64,000 bases of DNA. Source: Streptococcus mitis (lineage in GTDB: Bacteria > Bacillota > Bacilli > Lactobacillales > Streptococcaceae). This document shows positions 47,503-56,544 of this stretch, in pieces. How positions within the stretch are numbered: the first letter of the stretch is position 1; each line of letters opens with the position of its first letter. The translations under genes and the position numbers were made by a program. Location of the stretch: the NCBI RefSeq assembly GCF_001579045.1, contig NZ_KQ970265.1, forward strand, positions 94,571 through 158,570, read 5' to 3'. A model generated the notes under the pieces. That model did no database searches. It had not been told where the DNA came from and saw nothing but the letters and a program-made list of their open reading frames with translations.

Positions 47503-48528
47503 TTAATTAAAATATTGAAGCCCCATTGCTCCCTTGACTTCAGATAATGTTTTTCCTGCAACTTCTCGTGCATGTTGACTACCTTTTTGAAGCATATTAT
47601 AAACTTCCCCCATATCCTTGGCAAACTCAATACGGCGCTCACGAATCGGACCTAGTTCTCTTTCTAAAATTTCAAGTAGATAACGCTTGGTCCTCACATC
47701 ACCAAGACCTCCTCGTTGATAGTGTTCTTTCATATCTGCTATTTCTTTAGCATCCTCAGGGCGACTAAAAACATCTAGATAATGGAAAACCATATTCCCT
47801 TCGATTTTTCCTGGATCCTCAACTTTAACATGATTTGGATCTGTATACATGCTCATTACTTTCTTACGTAAAGTATCCGCATCATCAGCTAGATAAATAC
47901 CATTATTGAGAGACTTAGACATTTTAGCATTCCCATCTAGGCCAGGTAGACGACCTGCTCCCTCATTTTCTGGATAAATACCTTCCGGTTCTACCAAGAC
48001 ATCACAGTTATATGCATTGTTAAAAGAACGAACAATTTCACGAGTCTGCTCAATCATTGGTTTCTGATCTGTCCCAACAGGAACATAATTAGCCTTGAAA
48101 GCTGTGATATCAGCTGCTTGAGCTATTGGATAGACCAAGAATCCTGTCGGAATACTTTCTCCAAATCCTTTCTGTGCAATTTCTGTCTTGACAGTTGGAT
48201 TACGCTCCAGACGTGCTAATGAAACTAGATTCATATAGTACATAGATAGTTCAGCCAACTCTGGAATCTGGCTTTGAATAAAGATTGTCGATTTACTTGG
48301 ATCCAATCCAACTGCAAGATAATCCAAAGCCACATTTCCGATAGACTCTACAATGGTTTGAGGATCTTTGGCATGATCTGTCAAAGCTTGTTGGTCAGCC
48401 AAGAACACAAACATGTCATACTTATCCTCTTCCTGTAATAATACTCGATTTTTGAGACTTCCAACATAATGCCCAATATGCAATTTTCCTGTTGGACGGT
48501 CTCCTGTTAAAATAATGGGTTTAGTCAT
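47503..48528 (-). CDS. trpS: Tryptophanyl-tRNA synthetase
   Basis: A 341-residue class I synthetase with HIGH ('[10 protein letters not shown]') and KMSKS ('[10 protein letters not shown]') signatures. It is divergent from the ABC-F gene, with a 17-bp palindrome between them. Confidence 0.97.
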   Translation of the reverse strand: MTKPIILTGDRPTGKLHIGHYVGSLKNRVLLQEEDKYDMFVFLADQQALTDHAKDPQTIVESIGNVALDYLAVGLDPSKSTIFIQSQIPELAELSMYYMNLVSLARLERNPTVKTEIAQKGFGESIPTGFLVYPIAQAADITAFKANYVPVGTDQKPMIEQTREIVRSFNNAYNCDVLVEPEGIYPENEGAGRLPGLDGNAKMSKSLNNGIYLADDADTLRKKVMSMYTDPNHVKVEDPGKIEGNMVFHYLDVFSRPEDAKEIADMKEHYQRGGLGDVRTKRYLLEILERELGPIRERRIEFAKDMGEVYNMLQKGSQHAREVAGKTLSEVKGAMGLQYFN

Positions 48529-48638
48529 TTTATTCTCCTTCGATATAGTCCCTTCAATTATAGCATTTTTTTAATGAAATAACTGCAATTTATTAAAATA
48601 AATCAACCTTGCTATTTACGGATTCGTGTAAAGCATAA

Positions 48639-48655
48639 TGTAAATGTAATTTACA
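48639..48655. promoter_or_regulatory. 17-bp palindrome between trpS and the ABC-F gene
   Basis: TGTAAAT-GTA-ATTTACA is a perfect inverted repeat, just upstream of the ABC-F promoter. It looks like an operator, but the regulator is unknown. Confidence 0.45.
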
Positions 48656-48675
48656 CAAAATTGACAGATAAAAAT

Positions 48676-48704
48676 TTGAATATTTCCGTATTTTCTAGTA
48701 GAAT
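48676..48704 (+). promoter_or_regulatory. Promoter of the ABC-F gene
   Basis: TTGAAT (48676-48681), 17-bp spacer, TAGAAT (48699-48704), then AGGAG at 48722-48726 before the TTG start. Confidence 0.7.
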
Positions 48705-48733
48705 AAATATATTACACATATAGGAGAAAAACG

Positions 48734-50356
48734 TTGCTTACAGTATCTGATGTTTCACTACGTTTTAGTGATCGCAAACTTTTTGATGATGTCAATATCA
48801 AATTTACAGAAGGAAATACTTATGGATTAATCGGTGCTAATGGTGCCGGAAAATCAACCTTTTTAAAAATTTTAGCTGGAGATATCGAACCTACTACTGG
48901 TCACATCTCTCTTGGTCCAGATGAACGTCTCTCTGTTCTTCGTCAAAATCACTTTGACTATGAAGATGAACGTGCCATTGATGTTGTTATCATGGGAAAT
49001 GAAAAACTTTATAGCATCATGAAAGAGAAAGATGCCATCTACATGAAGGAAGATTTCTCAGACGAAGATGGAGTGCGTGCTGCCGAACTCGAAGGAGAGT
49101 TTGCCGAGCTTGGAGGCTGGGAAGCAGAGAGTGAAGCCTCTCAACTCCTTCAAAACCTAAATATCCCAGAAGAATTGCACTATCAAAATATGAGTGAATT
49201 GGCTAACGGTGAGAAAGTAAAGGTTCTCCTCGCCAAAGCACTTTTTGGTAAACCAGATGTTCTTCTCTTGGACGAGCCAACTAACGGTTTGGATATCCAA
49301 TCTATTACTTGGCTAGAAGACTTCTTGATTGACTTTGATAACACGGTTATCGTGGTGTCCCATGACCGTCACTTCTTAAATAAAGTATGTACACACATGG
49401 CCGATCTTGATTTTGGAAAAATCAAACTCTATGTTGGAAACTATGACTTCTGGAAAGAATCCTCAGAACTTGCTGCTAAATTGCTAGCAGACCGTAATGC
49501 TAAAGCAGAAGAAAAAATTAAACAATTGCAAGAATTCGTTGCTCGTTTCTCTGCAAATGCTTCTAAATCAAGACAAGCAACATCACGTAAGAAAATGCTT
49601 GATAAAATTGAACTTGAAGAAATTGTGCCATCTAGTCGTAAATATCCATTTATCAACTTTAAAGCGGAACGTGAAATTGGTAATGACCTCTTGACAGTGG
49701 AAAATCTAACTGTAAAGATTGATGGTGAGACTATTTTAGATAACATCAACTTTATCTTGCGTCCAGGTGATAAGACAGCGCTTATTGGACAAAATGACAT
49801 CCAAACGACTGCATTAATTCGTGCAATCATGGGGGACATTGACTATGAAGGAACTGTCAAGTGGGGAGTAACTACTAGCCGTTCTTACTTGCCAAAAGAT
49901 AACTCGGCCGATTTTGCAGGGGGAGAATCGATTCTTGACTGGTTGCGTCAATTCGCAAGTAAAGAAGAAGATGACAATACTTTCCTACGTGGCTTCCTCG
50001 GCCGTATGCTCTTCTCTGGAGATGAGGTTAACAAACCTGTCAACGTCTTGTCAGGGGGGGAAAAAGTTCGTGTCATGCTTTCAAAACTCATGCTCTTAAA
50101 ATCAAATGTTCTTGTCCTCGATGATCCAACCAATCACTTGGACTTAGAATCTATCTCAAGCTTGAATGATGGATTGAAAAACTTTAAAGAATCAATCATC
50201 TTTGCCAGTCATGACCACGAGTTTATTCAAACTCTAGCTAACCATATCATTGTCTTATCTAAAAATGGCGTCATTGACCGTATCGATGAAACCTACGATG
50301 AATTCCTAGAAAATGCAGAAGTACAAGCAAAAGTTAAAGAACTTTGGAAAGACTAA
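48734..50356 (+). CDS. ABC-F family ribosome-associated ATPase (YbiT-like), second site degenerate
   Basis: 540 residues, two NBDs, no TM. NBD1 has Walker A 'GANGAGKST' and Walker B 'LLLDEPTNGLD', but its signature is 'LANGEK' instead of LSGGE. NBD2 keeps 'LSGGEKVRVML', but its Walker A is 'GQNDIQTT' (residues 352-359, no lysine) and the catalytic Glu is Asp in 'VLDDPTNHLD' (463-464). ABC-F proteins act at the ribosomal E site. The start is a TTG with AGGAG 7 nt upstream. It may share a transcript with yfhO, though a hairpin lies between. Confidence 0.9.
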   Translation: MLTVSDVSLRFSDRKLFDDVNIKFTEGNTYGLIGANGAGKSTFLKILAGDIEPTTGHISLGPDERLSVLRQNHFDYEDERAIDVVIMGNEKLYSIMKEKDAIYMKEDFSDEDGVRAAELEGEFAELGGWEAESEASQLLQNLNIPEELHYQNMSELANGEKVKVLLAKALFGKPDVLLLDEPTNGLDIQSITWLEDFLIDFDNTVIVVSHDRHFLNKVCTHMADLDFGKIKLYVGNYDFWKESSELAAKLLADRNAKAEEKIKQLQEFVARFSANASKSRQATSRKKMLDKIELEEIVPSSRKYPFINFKAEREIGNDLLTVENLTVKIDGETILDNINFILRPGDKTALIGQNDIQTTALIRAIMGDIDYEGTVKWGVTTSRSYLPKDNSADFAGGESILDWLRQFASKEEDDNTFLRGFLGRMLFSGDEVNKPVNVLSGGEKVRVMLSKLMLLKSNVLVLDDPTNHLDLESISSLNDGLKNFKESIIFASHDHEFIQTLANHIIVLSKNGVIDRIDETYDEFLENAEVQAKVKELWKD

Positions 50357-50367
50357 ATAAAACTTCA

Positions 50368-50400
50368 AAACTCAGTTGGGTTAACCAGCTGAGTTTTCTA
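50368..50400 (+). terminator. Terminator after the ABC-F gene
   Basis: AAAACTCAGTTGG pairs with CCAGCTGAGTTTT around a short loop. Confidence 0.8.
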
Positions 50401-50417
50401 ACATTTTATGAGGTAAC

Positions 50418-52961
50418 ATGAAATTATTTTTTAAAACATATTGGACCTATTTTGTTTCTTTCATCATTCCCGTAATCATTATGATAGGAGTATACCTATC
50501 TCAAGGTATCTACTGGAATAGTGACACCTCTCCTCTATTAGGAGATGGGTTTCATCAATACGTTATTTTTGATGTAGCTTTACGAAATATCCTATATGGA
50601 AATGGTAGTTTGTTTTACACCTTTACAAGTGGCCTCGGATTGAATTTCTATGCCCTATCTAGTTATTACTTAGGTAGTTTCTTTTCACCACTAGTTTACT
50701 TTTTTGATCTAACTAATATGCCAGATGCTGTCTATATGACAACTCTCTTAAAATTTGGATTGATTGGACTGTCAACTTACTTTAGTTTAAATAATTTATT
50801 TCAATCGATTCCTAAGCCTTTAAAACTAGCCTTATCTACTTCATATGCTCTGATGAGTTTCTCTGTCAGTCAATTAGAGATAAAAACCTGGCTAGATGTT
50901 TTTATCTTGATTCCTTTAATTATCACTGGTTTACATCTACTGATAACTGAAAAGAAATTCCTATTGTACTTTACAAGTCTGTCAATTTTGTTTATTCAAA
51001 ATTATTATTTTGGCTATATGACAGCATTGTTTCTTATTTTCTGGTATCTCTGTCAAATTTCGTGGGACTTTAAAACCCGAAAATCATCTTTTCTTGATTT
51101 CATAATCATCTCCATTTTAGCTGGTATGGCTAGTTTGATTATGACTCTTCCCACTCTGTTTGATTTACAGACACATGGGGAAAAATTAACTGAAGTTACA
51201 AAGTTTCAAACTGAAAGTAGCTGGTATCTTGATCTCTTTGCTAAGCAATTCATCGGTTCCTTTGATACAACCAAGTATGGGGCTATTCCAATGATTTTTG
51301 TTGGACTACTTCCCTTTATTTTGACCATTTTATTTTTTACGCTGAAATCCATTAAGTTTCACGTGAAACTTATCTATGCAATTTTCTTTGCATTTCTAAT
51401 TGCTAGCTTTTATATTGAAGCTCTTGATTTATTTTGGCAAGGCATGCATACTCCAAATATGTTTTTACATCGCTATGCTTGGATTTTCTCTACCTTGTTA
51501 ATTTACACAACATCGGAAGTCTTAAATCGTCTGAAAGAACTTAAAGTCTGGAATTTTTTAGTTTCGCTTTTTCTCCTAGTAACAGGATTTTTAGCTACCA
51601 TCTATCTAAAATCACATTATTCTTTTTTAACAGATTTGAATATTCTGCTGACTCTTGAATTTTTAGTTGTCTATTCTCTTTTACTCCTTGCAGTTATCAA
51701 AAAGTTTATCTCTGTAAAACTGTTTGCCTTTCTAATCTCTTTATTTATAATGGTTGAAATGAGTTTAAATGCTTTATCTCAAATAGACGGAATTGCTAAG
51801 GAATGGGGATTTGCTTCTCGAAGTGCATATAGTAGAGATATCCCAGCTATGGAATCTTTCTCAACATATATCGGGAATCAATTTACTCGTAGTGAGAAAC
51901 TAGAAACTCAAACAGGAAATGACAGTATGAAATTCAACTACAATGGAATCTCTCAATTTTCATCTGTTCGAAATCGTTCAGCAAGCTCTACTTTGGATAA
52001 ACTTGGGTTTAAATCATCTGGGACCAATCTCAATCTCCGTTATGCCAATAATAGTATTTTGGCTGATAGTTTATTTGGTATCCAGTACAATATCTCAGAA
52101 AACCCTATTGATAAGTATGGTTTCCAAGTTGTATATCAAAAAGATAATCTTACCCTATATGAAAATCAATACTCTCTTCCAATTGCATTTGCTAGTCAAT
52201 CTGTTTACAATGATGTCAAGTTCAATGAACACACTTTGGATAATCAAGCCTCGTTTTTAAATCAACTTGCTAACGTCGATTTTGATTATTTTTCTCCAAT
52301 CCCTTATGACAAAACAGAAAATACTGATGATTTGATTAGTGTTACAAGTTCTTCAAATGAGGATGCAGCAATCCAGTATCAAATTGAAGTACCAGAAAAC
52401 AGCCAAGTTTATCTTTCTTTCACAAATCTTCACTTTTCTAATGATAAACAAAAGAAGGTTGACATCCTTGTAAATGGTGAAAAAAAGACTTTTACAACTG
52501 ATAATGTCTTCTCCTTCTTTAGTATAGGCTATACAAAAGAGAAAAAAACGTTCAATATCAATGTTAGTTCCCCTGGAAATTCACAAGTATCATTTGAATC
52601 TCCTACCTTCTATCGTTTAGATACCAAAACTTTCACCGAGGCAATTCAAAAAATTAAAGAACAGCCTGTAACAGTATCAACTTCTAAAAACAAGGTTTTT
52701 GCTACATATGATGTTCAACAAGATACATCTATTTTCTTCACCATTCCTTATGACAAAGGTTGGTCTGCCTACCAAGATGGTAAAAAAATAGAAATTAAAC
52801 AAGCTCAAACTGGCTTTATGAAAGTTGATATTCCTAAGGGGAAAGGAACTATTACACTTTCCTTTATTCCCAATGGTTTTATTACTGGAGCAATTTGTTC
52901 CTTTACTTCTCTCTTACTATTTGGAACCTATAATCACAGACGAAAGTCATCTAAGGCATAA
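50418..52961 (+). CDS. yfhO: YfhO-family polytopic membrane protein (putative glycosyltransferase)
   Basis: 847 residues. About 12-13 TM helices (from about 10 to 470) with early motifs 'DTSPLLGDGFHQY' and 'FYTFTSGLGLNFYALSSYYLGS' are followed by a large extracellular domain and one C-terminal TM (about 818-838). In Bacillus and Listeria, YfhO proteins glycosylate lipoteichoic acid; the role here is inferred from family. The coding sequence contains a perfect parS site (51355-51370). Confidence 0.88.
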   Translation: MKLFFKTYWTYFVSFIIPVIIMIGVYLSQGIYWNSDTSPLLGDGFHQYVIFDVALRNILYGNGSLFYTFTSGLGLNFYALSSYYLGSFFSPLVYFFDLTNMPDAVYMTTLLKFGLIGLSTYFSLNNLFQSIPKPLKLALSTSYALMSFSVSQLEIKTWLDVFILIPLIITGLHLLITEKKFLLYFTSLSILFIQNYYFGYMTALFLIFWYLCQISWDFKTRKSSFLDFIIISILAGMASLIMTLPTLFDLQTHGEKLTEVTKFQTESSWYLDLFAKQFIGSFDTTKYGAIPMIFVGLLPFILTILFFTLKSIKFHVKLIYAIFFAFLIASFYIEALDLFWQGMHTPNMFLHRYAWIFSTLLIYTTSEVLNRLKELKVWNFLVSLFLLVTGFLATIYLKSHYSFLTDLNILLTLEFLVVYSLLLLAVIKKFISVKLFAFLISLFIMVEMSLNALSQIDGIAKEWGFASRSAYSRDIPAMESFSTYIGNQFTRSEKLETQTGNDSMKFNYNGISQFSSVRNRSASSTLDKLGFKSSGTNLNLRYANNSILADSLFGIQYNISENPIDKYGFQVVYQKDNLTLYENQYSLPIAFASQSVYNDVKFNEHTLDNQASFLNQLANVDFDYFSPIPYDKTENTDDLISVTSSSNEDAAIQYQIEVPENSQVYLSFTNLHFSNDKQKKVDILVNGEKKTFTTDNVFSFFSIGYTKEKKTFNINVSSPGNSQVSFESPTFYRLDTKTFTEAIQKIKEQPVTVSTSKNKVFATYDVQQDTSIFFTIPYDKGWSAYQDGKKIEIKQAQTGFMKVDIPKGKGTITLSFIPNGFITGAICSFTSLLLFGTYNHRRKSSKA
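51355..51370. promoter_or_regulatory. parS site (ParB binding) within yfhO
   Basis: AGTTTCACGTGAAACT, a perfect 16-bp palindrome sharing the 14-bp parS core; about 10.5 kb before dnaA. Confidence 0.92.
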
Positions 52962-52962
52962 A

Positions 52963-52995
52963 AAATCGACCAATTAATCGGTCGATTTTTTAATC
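52963..52995. terminator. Bidirectional terminator between yfhO and the YhgE/Pip gene
   Basis: AAAAATCGACC pairs with GGTCGATTTTT around an AT-rich loop. Confidence 0.85.
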
Positions 52996-55632
52996 TTCTT
53001 CCATTTTCTTAGGTTGATAGGCTAGCATACCTAAACCAATAAATAGGGCTAATATCACAACAAGGAAAATGACTTGATGATGAATATTTCCTGTCATAGA
53101 GATTGTTTGTCGTAATCCAGAAACTGAATAACTCATTGGTAACCAAGGATTGATGGCTCTAAAGAAATCATTTGTCAAAGCAAGTGGGTAAGTACCTGCA
53201 CTTGATGCTAACTGTAATAAAAGCAAAATAAGAGAAAAGAAAGCTCCTATACGGCTATTCCATGTTGTTAAAGCAGTCACCATGGACATGAATACTAAAC
53301 TTGTTAGGATAATGAGAATAAATGTTCTCATCTCATGATTAGCCGTTAGACCAATAAGATGAACTCCTCCATATACCAAAATTCCTGCCAAAACAGCTAT
53401 AATACCATTTATTTCAGCTCTAGATTTCAACCAAGCCCAACGGCTCTCTGGATGACGTCCTGAAGGCAGCTTCGCAAAGATCATATTCGTTGATATTGCT
53501 GCAACAAAGAGAGCAACTGATATCATATAAGGAGCCATTGCAATTCCATTTACAGGAACTTGGTCATTGTCAGTTTTGGAGAGACTGAGAGGATTTGACA
53601 AAATCTCTGCATTTTTAGATTCTGTTGATGCTGACTTGAGTTGATCGCTAGCATTACCTAATCCTTGTCCTAAAGAAACAACTCCTGTCTGTAAACCTTC
53701 CAATCCAGAAGTTAACTTTGTTCCACCTTCTGCTAGTTTCCCAGCTCCATCTGCCAATTTATTAGCTCCACTTTCTAATTGAGAAGCACCTGAAATTAAC
53801 TGACTAGATTTGTCAGCTAGTTGGCTAGAGCCTGACTGCAATTTATCAACTCCTGCTATCAATTCTTGACTCTTTTGATTCAATTGGTTAGAGCCAGTTG
53901 ATAATTTTTCAATACCAGACACTAATTCTGGAGTTTTTTCAACTAATTGACCAACTCCTGCTGTCAAGTTAGAAGATTTTTGTGTCAAGGTGTTTGAGCC
54001 TGAAACTAGTTGATCCAAACTACCTGTCAAGGTGGCATTTTTTTCACTTAGTTGACTTGCGCCCTGAGAAACTTTATCAACACCTATAGTATATGCCTTT
54101 ATACCTAATGCAATCGACTGACTGTCAGGAACTAATTTGCTAGTAACAGCTCCTTGTATCTCTGTTAATCCACTTGACAATCCTGTCAAAGAAGTAGAAG
54201 CAAGCGGTAATACTTGATTAGCTTGATTTTTTAAAATCGAAAGATTAGAAGATTGATTTTGTAAGTTTTCTAAACTTTCCTGTAAACCTTGTACTAAAGC
54301 TACAATTGACTGAGCCGATTGAATACTATCAGTCGAATTTTGAGATACAGAAGCACTTATTTCAGCTTGTTGCTCACTTGTCAATGATTGATAAGCTGCT
54401 GTCGATTGAATATTGGCTAATGTAGTTGCTTTTTCAGACTGAGCACTTGCTAACATTTGATTAGAAAGAGATACTATACTTGATAAAACAGAATCTAATT
54501 GTTTTGTATCTCCAACATCAATATTTTGAATAACTTGATTTAACCGATTCAGACCAGAAGATAATTGATTAATTTGATCTTTTTTCCCAGACGAAGCATC
54601 TAACTTGCTAGAAAGTTGTTGAATCCCTTCACTTAATTGCTCCACACCCATTCGAAGTGTAGCTAATTGATTAGATAACTGATTAGCACCTGTTGCAAGA
54701 TTTCCCACTCCATTTGTATAGGCACTAACACCAGATGAAAATTGATTAAGACCAGCATTGAGCTGAGAAACACCGCCAGTATAGGACTCTACACCAGTAT
54801 ATAGTTGATTGATTCCTCCTACTAATTCAGGACTTTTAGAAGATAATTGACCTAACCCACTATCTAATTGACTCACTGCACCAGTATATGTAACTAAACC
54901 ACTATTAAAATTCCCTAAGCCAAGATGAAGTTGTTCGACACCAGAAACATAAGCAGATAATCCTTTAGTAAACTGCTCCGTTCCATTTGAAAATGTTAAA
55001 CTTGAATCTGCTAAAGAGTGTAGGTTAGTAGTTAATGTTTGACTTCCTGCCACTAACTGATTCGCTCCATCAGTTAATTTTTCACTACCAGAAGCTGCTT
55101 GACTCATGCCATCCTTTAAATCGACCATTTTGTTAAGTAAAGCTTTGGTATAGGTCTCGGTTACATTGGTAGAAACATTCTGCTTTAATTGTGTCATAGC
55201 AGAATCGCTCATCTTGCTAGCAATAAAACTATGACCACTTGAAGTATGATAATCGATTTGCATTTGCTCTGGATGATCCGTTAAAATAGAAGCTGCTTTT
55301 TCAGATAAATCACTTGGTAAAGTTACTACCATATAGTAATCGCCATTTTCTAAACCCTTCTTACCTTCTTCTTCATCTACAAAATGAAAATCCAAGGTTT
55401 TATTTTCTTTTAAATTGGACACCATGTCTTTTCCTATAGACATGCTATTACCATTATAGGAAGCCTCTTTATCATTATTGACAACTGCCACAGGTAAGTC
55501 CGATAATTTCCCATATGGATCCCACATTGAGGATAAAAATATGATATTGTACAGAGCTGGAATAAGAGAAATCCCTATCATGACAATAATAAAGATTGGT
55601 TTTTTAAAAATTGCTTTCCATTCTTTAAACAT
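52990..55632 (-). CDS. YhgE/Pip-family ABC-2-type membrane protein
   Basis: 880 residues from the ATG at 55632, with GGAG upstream; an in-frame ATG at 55653 would put the RBS inside the gene. One N-terminal TM (about 10-32) precedes a ~600-residue extracellular region rich in repeats of 'L..G...L..G...L' coiled-coil type ('SGSEKLTDGANQLVAGSQTL', 'SQLADKSSQLISGASQLESG'), then five C-terminal TM helices of ABC-2 type. The family includes the lactococcal phage infection protein Pip; some members export toxins or drugs. It is divergent from a TetR gene, with two matching operators. Confidence 0.9.
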   Translation of the reverse strand: MFKEWKAIFKKPIFIIVMIGISLIPALYNIIFLSSMWDPYGKLSDLPVAVVNNDKEASYNGNSMSIGKDMVSNLKENKTLDFHFVDEEEGKKGLENGDYYMVVTLPSDLSEKAASILTDHPEQMQIDYHTSSGHSFIASKMSDSAMTQLKQNVSTNVTETYTKALLNKMVDLKDGMSQAASGSEKLTDGANQLVAGSQTLTTNLHSLADSSLTFSNGTEQFTKGLSAYVSGVEQLHLGLGNFNSGLVTYTGAVSQLDSGLGQLSSKSPELVGGINQLYTGVESYTGGVSQLNAGLNQFSSGVSAYTNGVGNLATGANQLSNQLATLRMGVEQLSEGIQQLSSKLDASSGKKDQINQLSSGLNRLNQVIQNIDVGDTKQLDSVLSSIVSLSNQMLASAQSEKATTLANIQSTAAYQSLTSEQQAEISASVSQNSTDSIQSAQSIVALVQGLQESLENLQNQSSNLSILKNQANQVLPLASTSLTGLSSGLTEIQGAVTSKLVPDSQSIALGIKAYTIGVDKVSQGASQLSEKNATLTGSLDQLVSGSNTLTQKSSNLTAGVGQLVEKTPELVSGIEKLSTGSNQLNQKSQELIAGVDKLQSGSSQLADKSSQLISGASQLESGANKLADGAGKLAEGGTKLTSGLEGLQTGVVSLGQGLGNASDQLKSASTESKNAEILSNPLSLSKTDNDQVPVNGIAMAPYMISVALFVAAISTNMIFAKLPSGRHPESRWAWLKSRAEINGIIAVLAGILVYGGVHLIGLTANHEMRTFILIILTSLVFMSMVTALTTWNSRIGAFFSLILLLLQLASSAGTYPLALTNDFFRAINPWLPMSYSVSGLRQTISMTGNIHHQVIFLVVILALFIGLGMLAYQPKKMEED

Positions 55633-55645
55633 AGTTTCTCCTTTT

Positions 55646-55662
55646 TTAAACATATTGTCTAA
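55646..55662. promoter_or_regulatory. Putative TetR operator 1
   Basis: TTAAAC-ATATT-GTCTAA, the imperfect form of the palindrome at 55723; it lies in the leader of the YhgE/Pip gene, just before its RBS. Confidence 0.65.
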
Positions 55663-55678
55663 AATTTTGATATAATAG

Positions 55679-55706
55679 ATTATACATTAAAAAATCTAAA
55701 TTACAA
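55679..55706 (-). promoter_or_regulatory. Promoter of the YhgE/Pip gene
   Basis: Minus strand TTGTAA (55701-55706), 16-bp spacer, TATAAT (55679-55684), placed between the two operators. Confidence 0.65.
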
Positions 55707-55722
55707 GATAAAAAATCTATTT

Positions 55723-55739
55723 TTAGACATATAGTCTAA
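55723..55739. promoter_or_regulatory. Putative TetR operator 2
   Basis: TTAGAC-ATATA-GTCTAA is a perfect 17-bp inverted repeat just upstream of the tetR-type gene. It shares its right half and spacer type with operator 1, 77 bp away. Confidence 0.7.
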
Positions 55740-55759
55740 TTTGTTTACAAGGAGGAAAT

Positions 55760-56302
55760 ATGCAAGAAAGTAACAAACGCTTAAAAACAAAGCGAACTAT
55801 TGAAAATGCTATGGTACAATTACTAATGGAACAACCATTTGATCAAATTTCTACTGTCAAGTTAGCAGAAAAAGCCGGAATTAGTCGTTCCAGCTTCTAT
55901 ACGCACTATAAGGATAAGTATGATATGATTGAGCACTATCAAAGTAAGCTATTCCATACATTTGAATATATTTTTCAAAAACATGCTCATCACAAAAAAG
56001 ATGCTATTTTAGAAGTATTTGAATATCTAGAGTCAGAACCACTTCTGGCTGCTCTGCTTTCTGAAAACGGGACTAAAGAAATTCAAAATTTCTTACGAAA
56101 TAAACTTCATATCATGCTCAGCACAGATTTACAAAAGCGATTTATGCAACTAAGTCTCAATACCACTGAATTAGAATATAGTAGCATCTATCTAACTCAT
56201 GCACTTTTTGGTGTCTGTCAAACTTGGATTGCACATGGAAAAAAAGAAAGTCCTCAAGAAATAACAAACTTCCTTATGAAGATGCTTGGTGATACAAATT
56301 GA
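55760..56302 (+). CDS. TetR/AcrR-family regulator
   Basis: 180 residues. The N-terminal HTH reads 'IENAMVQLLMEQPFDQISTVKLAEKAGISRSSFYTHYKDKYDMIE'; a short helical ligand domain follows. It is divergent from the YhgE/Pip gene and probably represses both through the palindromes at 55646 and 55723. AGGAGG precedes the ATG. Confidence 0.93.
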   Translation: MQESNKRLKTKRTIENAMVQLLMEQPFDQISTVKLAEKAGISRSSFYTHYKDKYDMIEHYQSKLFHTFEYIFQKHAHHKKDAILEVFEYLESEPLLAALLSENGTKEIQNFLRNKLHIMLSTDLQKRFMQLSLNTTELEYSSIYLTHALFGVCQTWIAHGKKESPQEITNFLMKMLGDTN

Positions 56303-56310
56303 TACAAAAA

Positions 56311-56335
56311 GAGGAACACAGTTGTGTTCCCTTTT
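56311..56335. terminator. Bidirectional terminator between tetR and the tRNA pair
   Basis: GGAACACA (56313-56320) pairs with TGTGTTCC (56323-56330), flanked by A and T runs; it serves the TetR gene and the minus-strand tRNAs. Confidence 0.85.
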
Positions 56336-56342
56336 ATCTATA

Positions 56343-56416
56343 CTCCGCCAGTAGGACTCGAACCTACGACATCATGATTAACAGTCATGCGCTACTACCA
56401 ACTGAGCTATGGCGGA
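56343..56416 (-). tRNA. tRNA-Asn (GUU)
   Basis: A full cloverleaf on the minus strand: acceptor TCCGCCA/TGGCGGA, anticodon loop CTGTTAA (GUU), T-loop GGTTCGAGTCC. The CCA is not encoded. Confidence 0.97.
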
Positions 56417-56421
56417 TAAAA

Positions 56422-56493
56422 TAGTCCGTACGGGATTCGAACCCGTGTTACCGCCGTGAAAAGGCGGTGTCTTAACCCCTTGACCAACGGACC
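56422..56493 (-). tRNA. tRNA-Glu (UUC)
   Basis: Acceptor GGTCCGT/ACGGACT (with a G-U pair at the end), anticodon stem CCGCC/GGCGG with loop TTTTCAC (UUC), T-loop GGTTCGAATCC. It lies 5 nt upstream of tRNA-Asn on the same strand. Confidence 0.97.
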
Positions 56494-56544
56494 TTCTATC
56501 TGTAGCAGATATAACCATTATATCAATTTCTTACTAATTGTCAA

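Noticed and set aside
54000-55130. Tandem DNA repeats or a CRISPR-like array in the YhgE/Pip gene
   Set aside because: The periodicity is at protein level (Gly/Leu-spaced coiled-coil repeats); DNA units are diverged and lack constant spacers.
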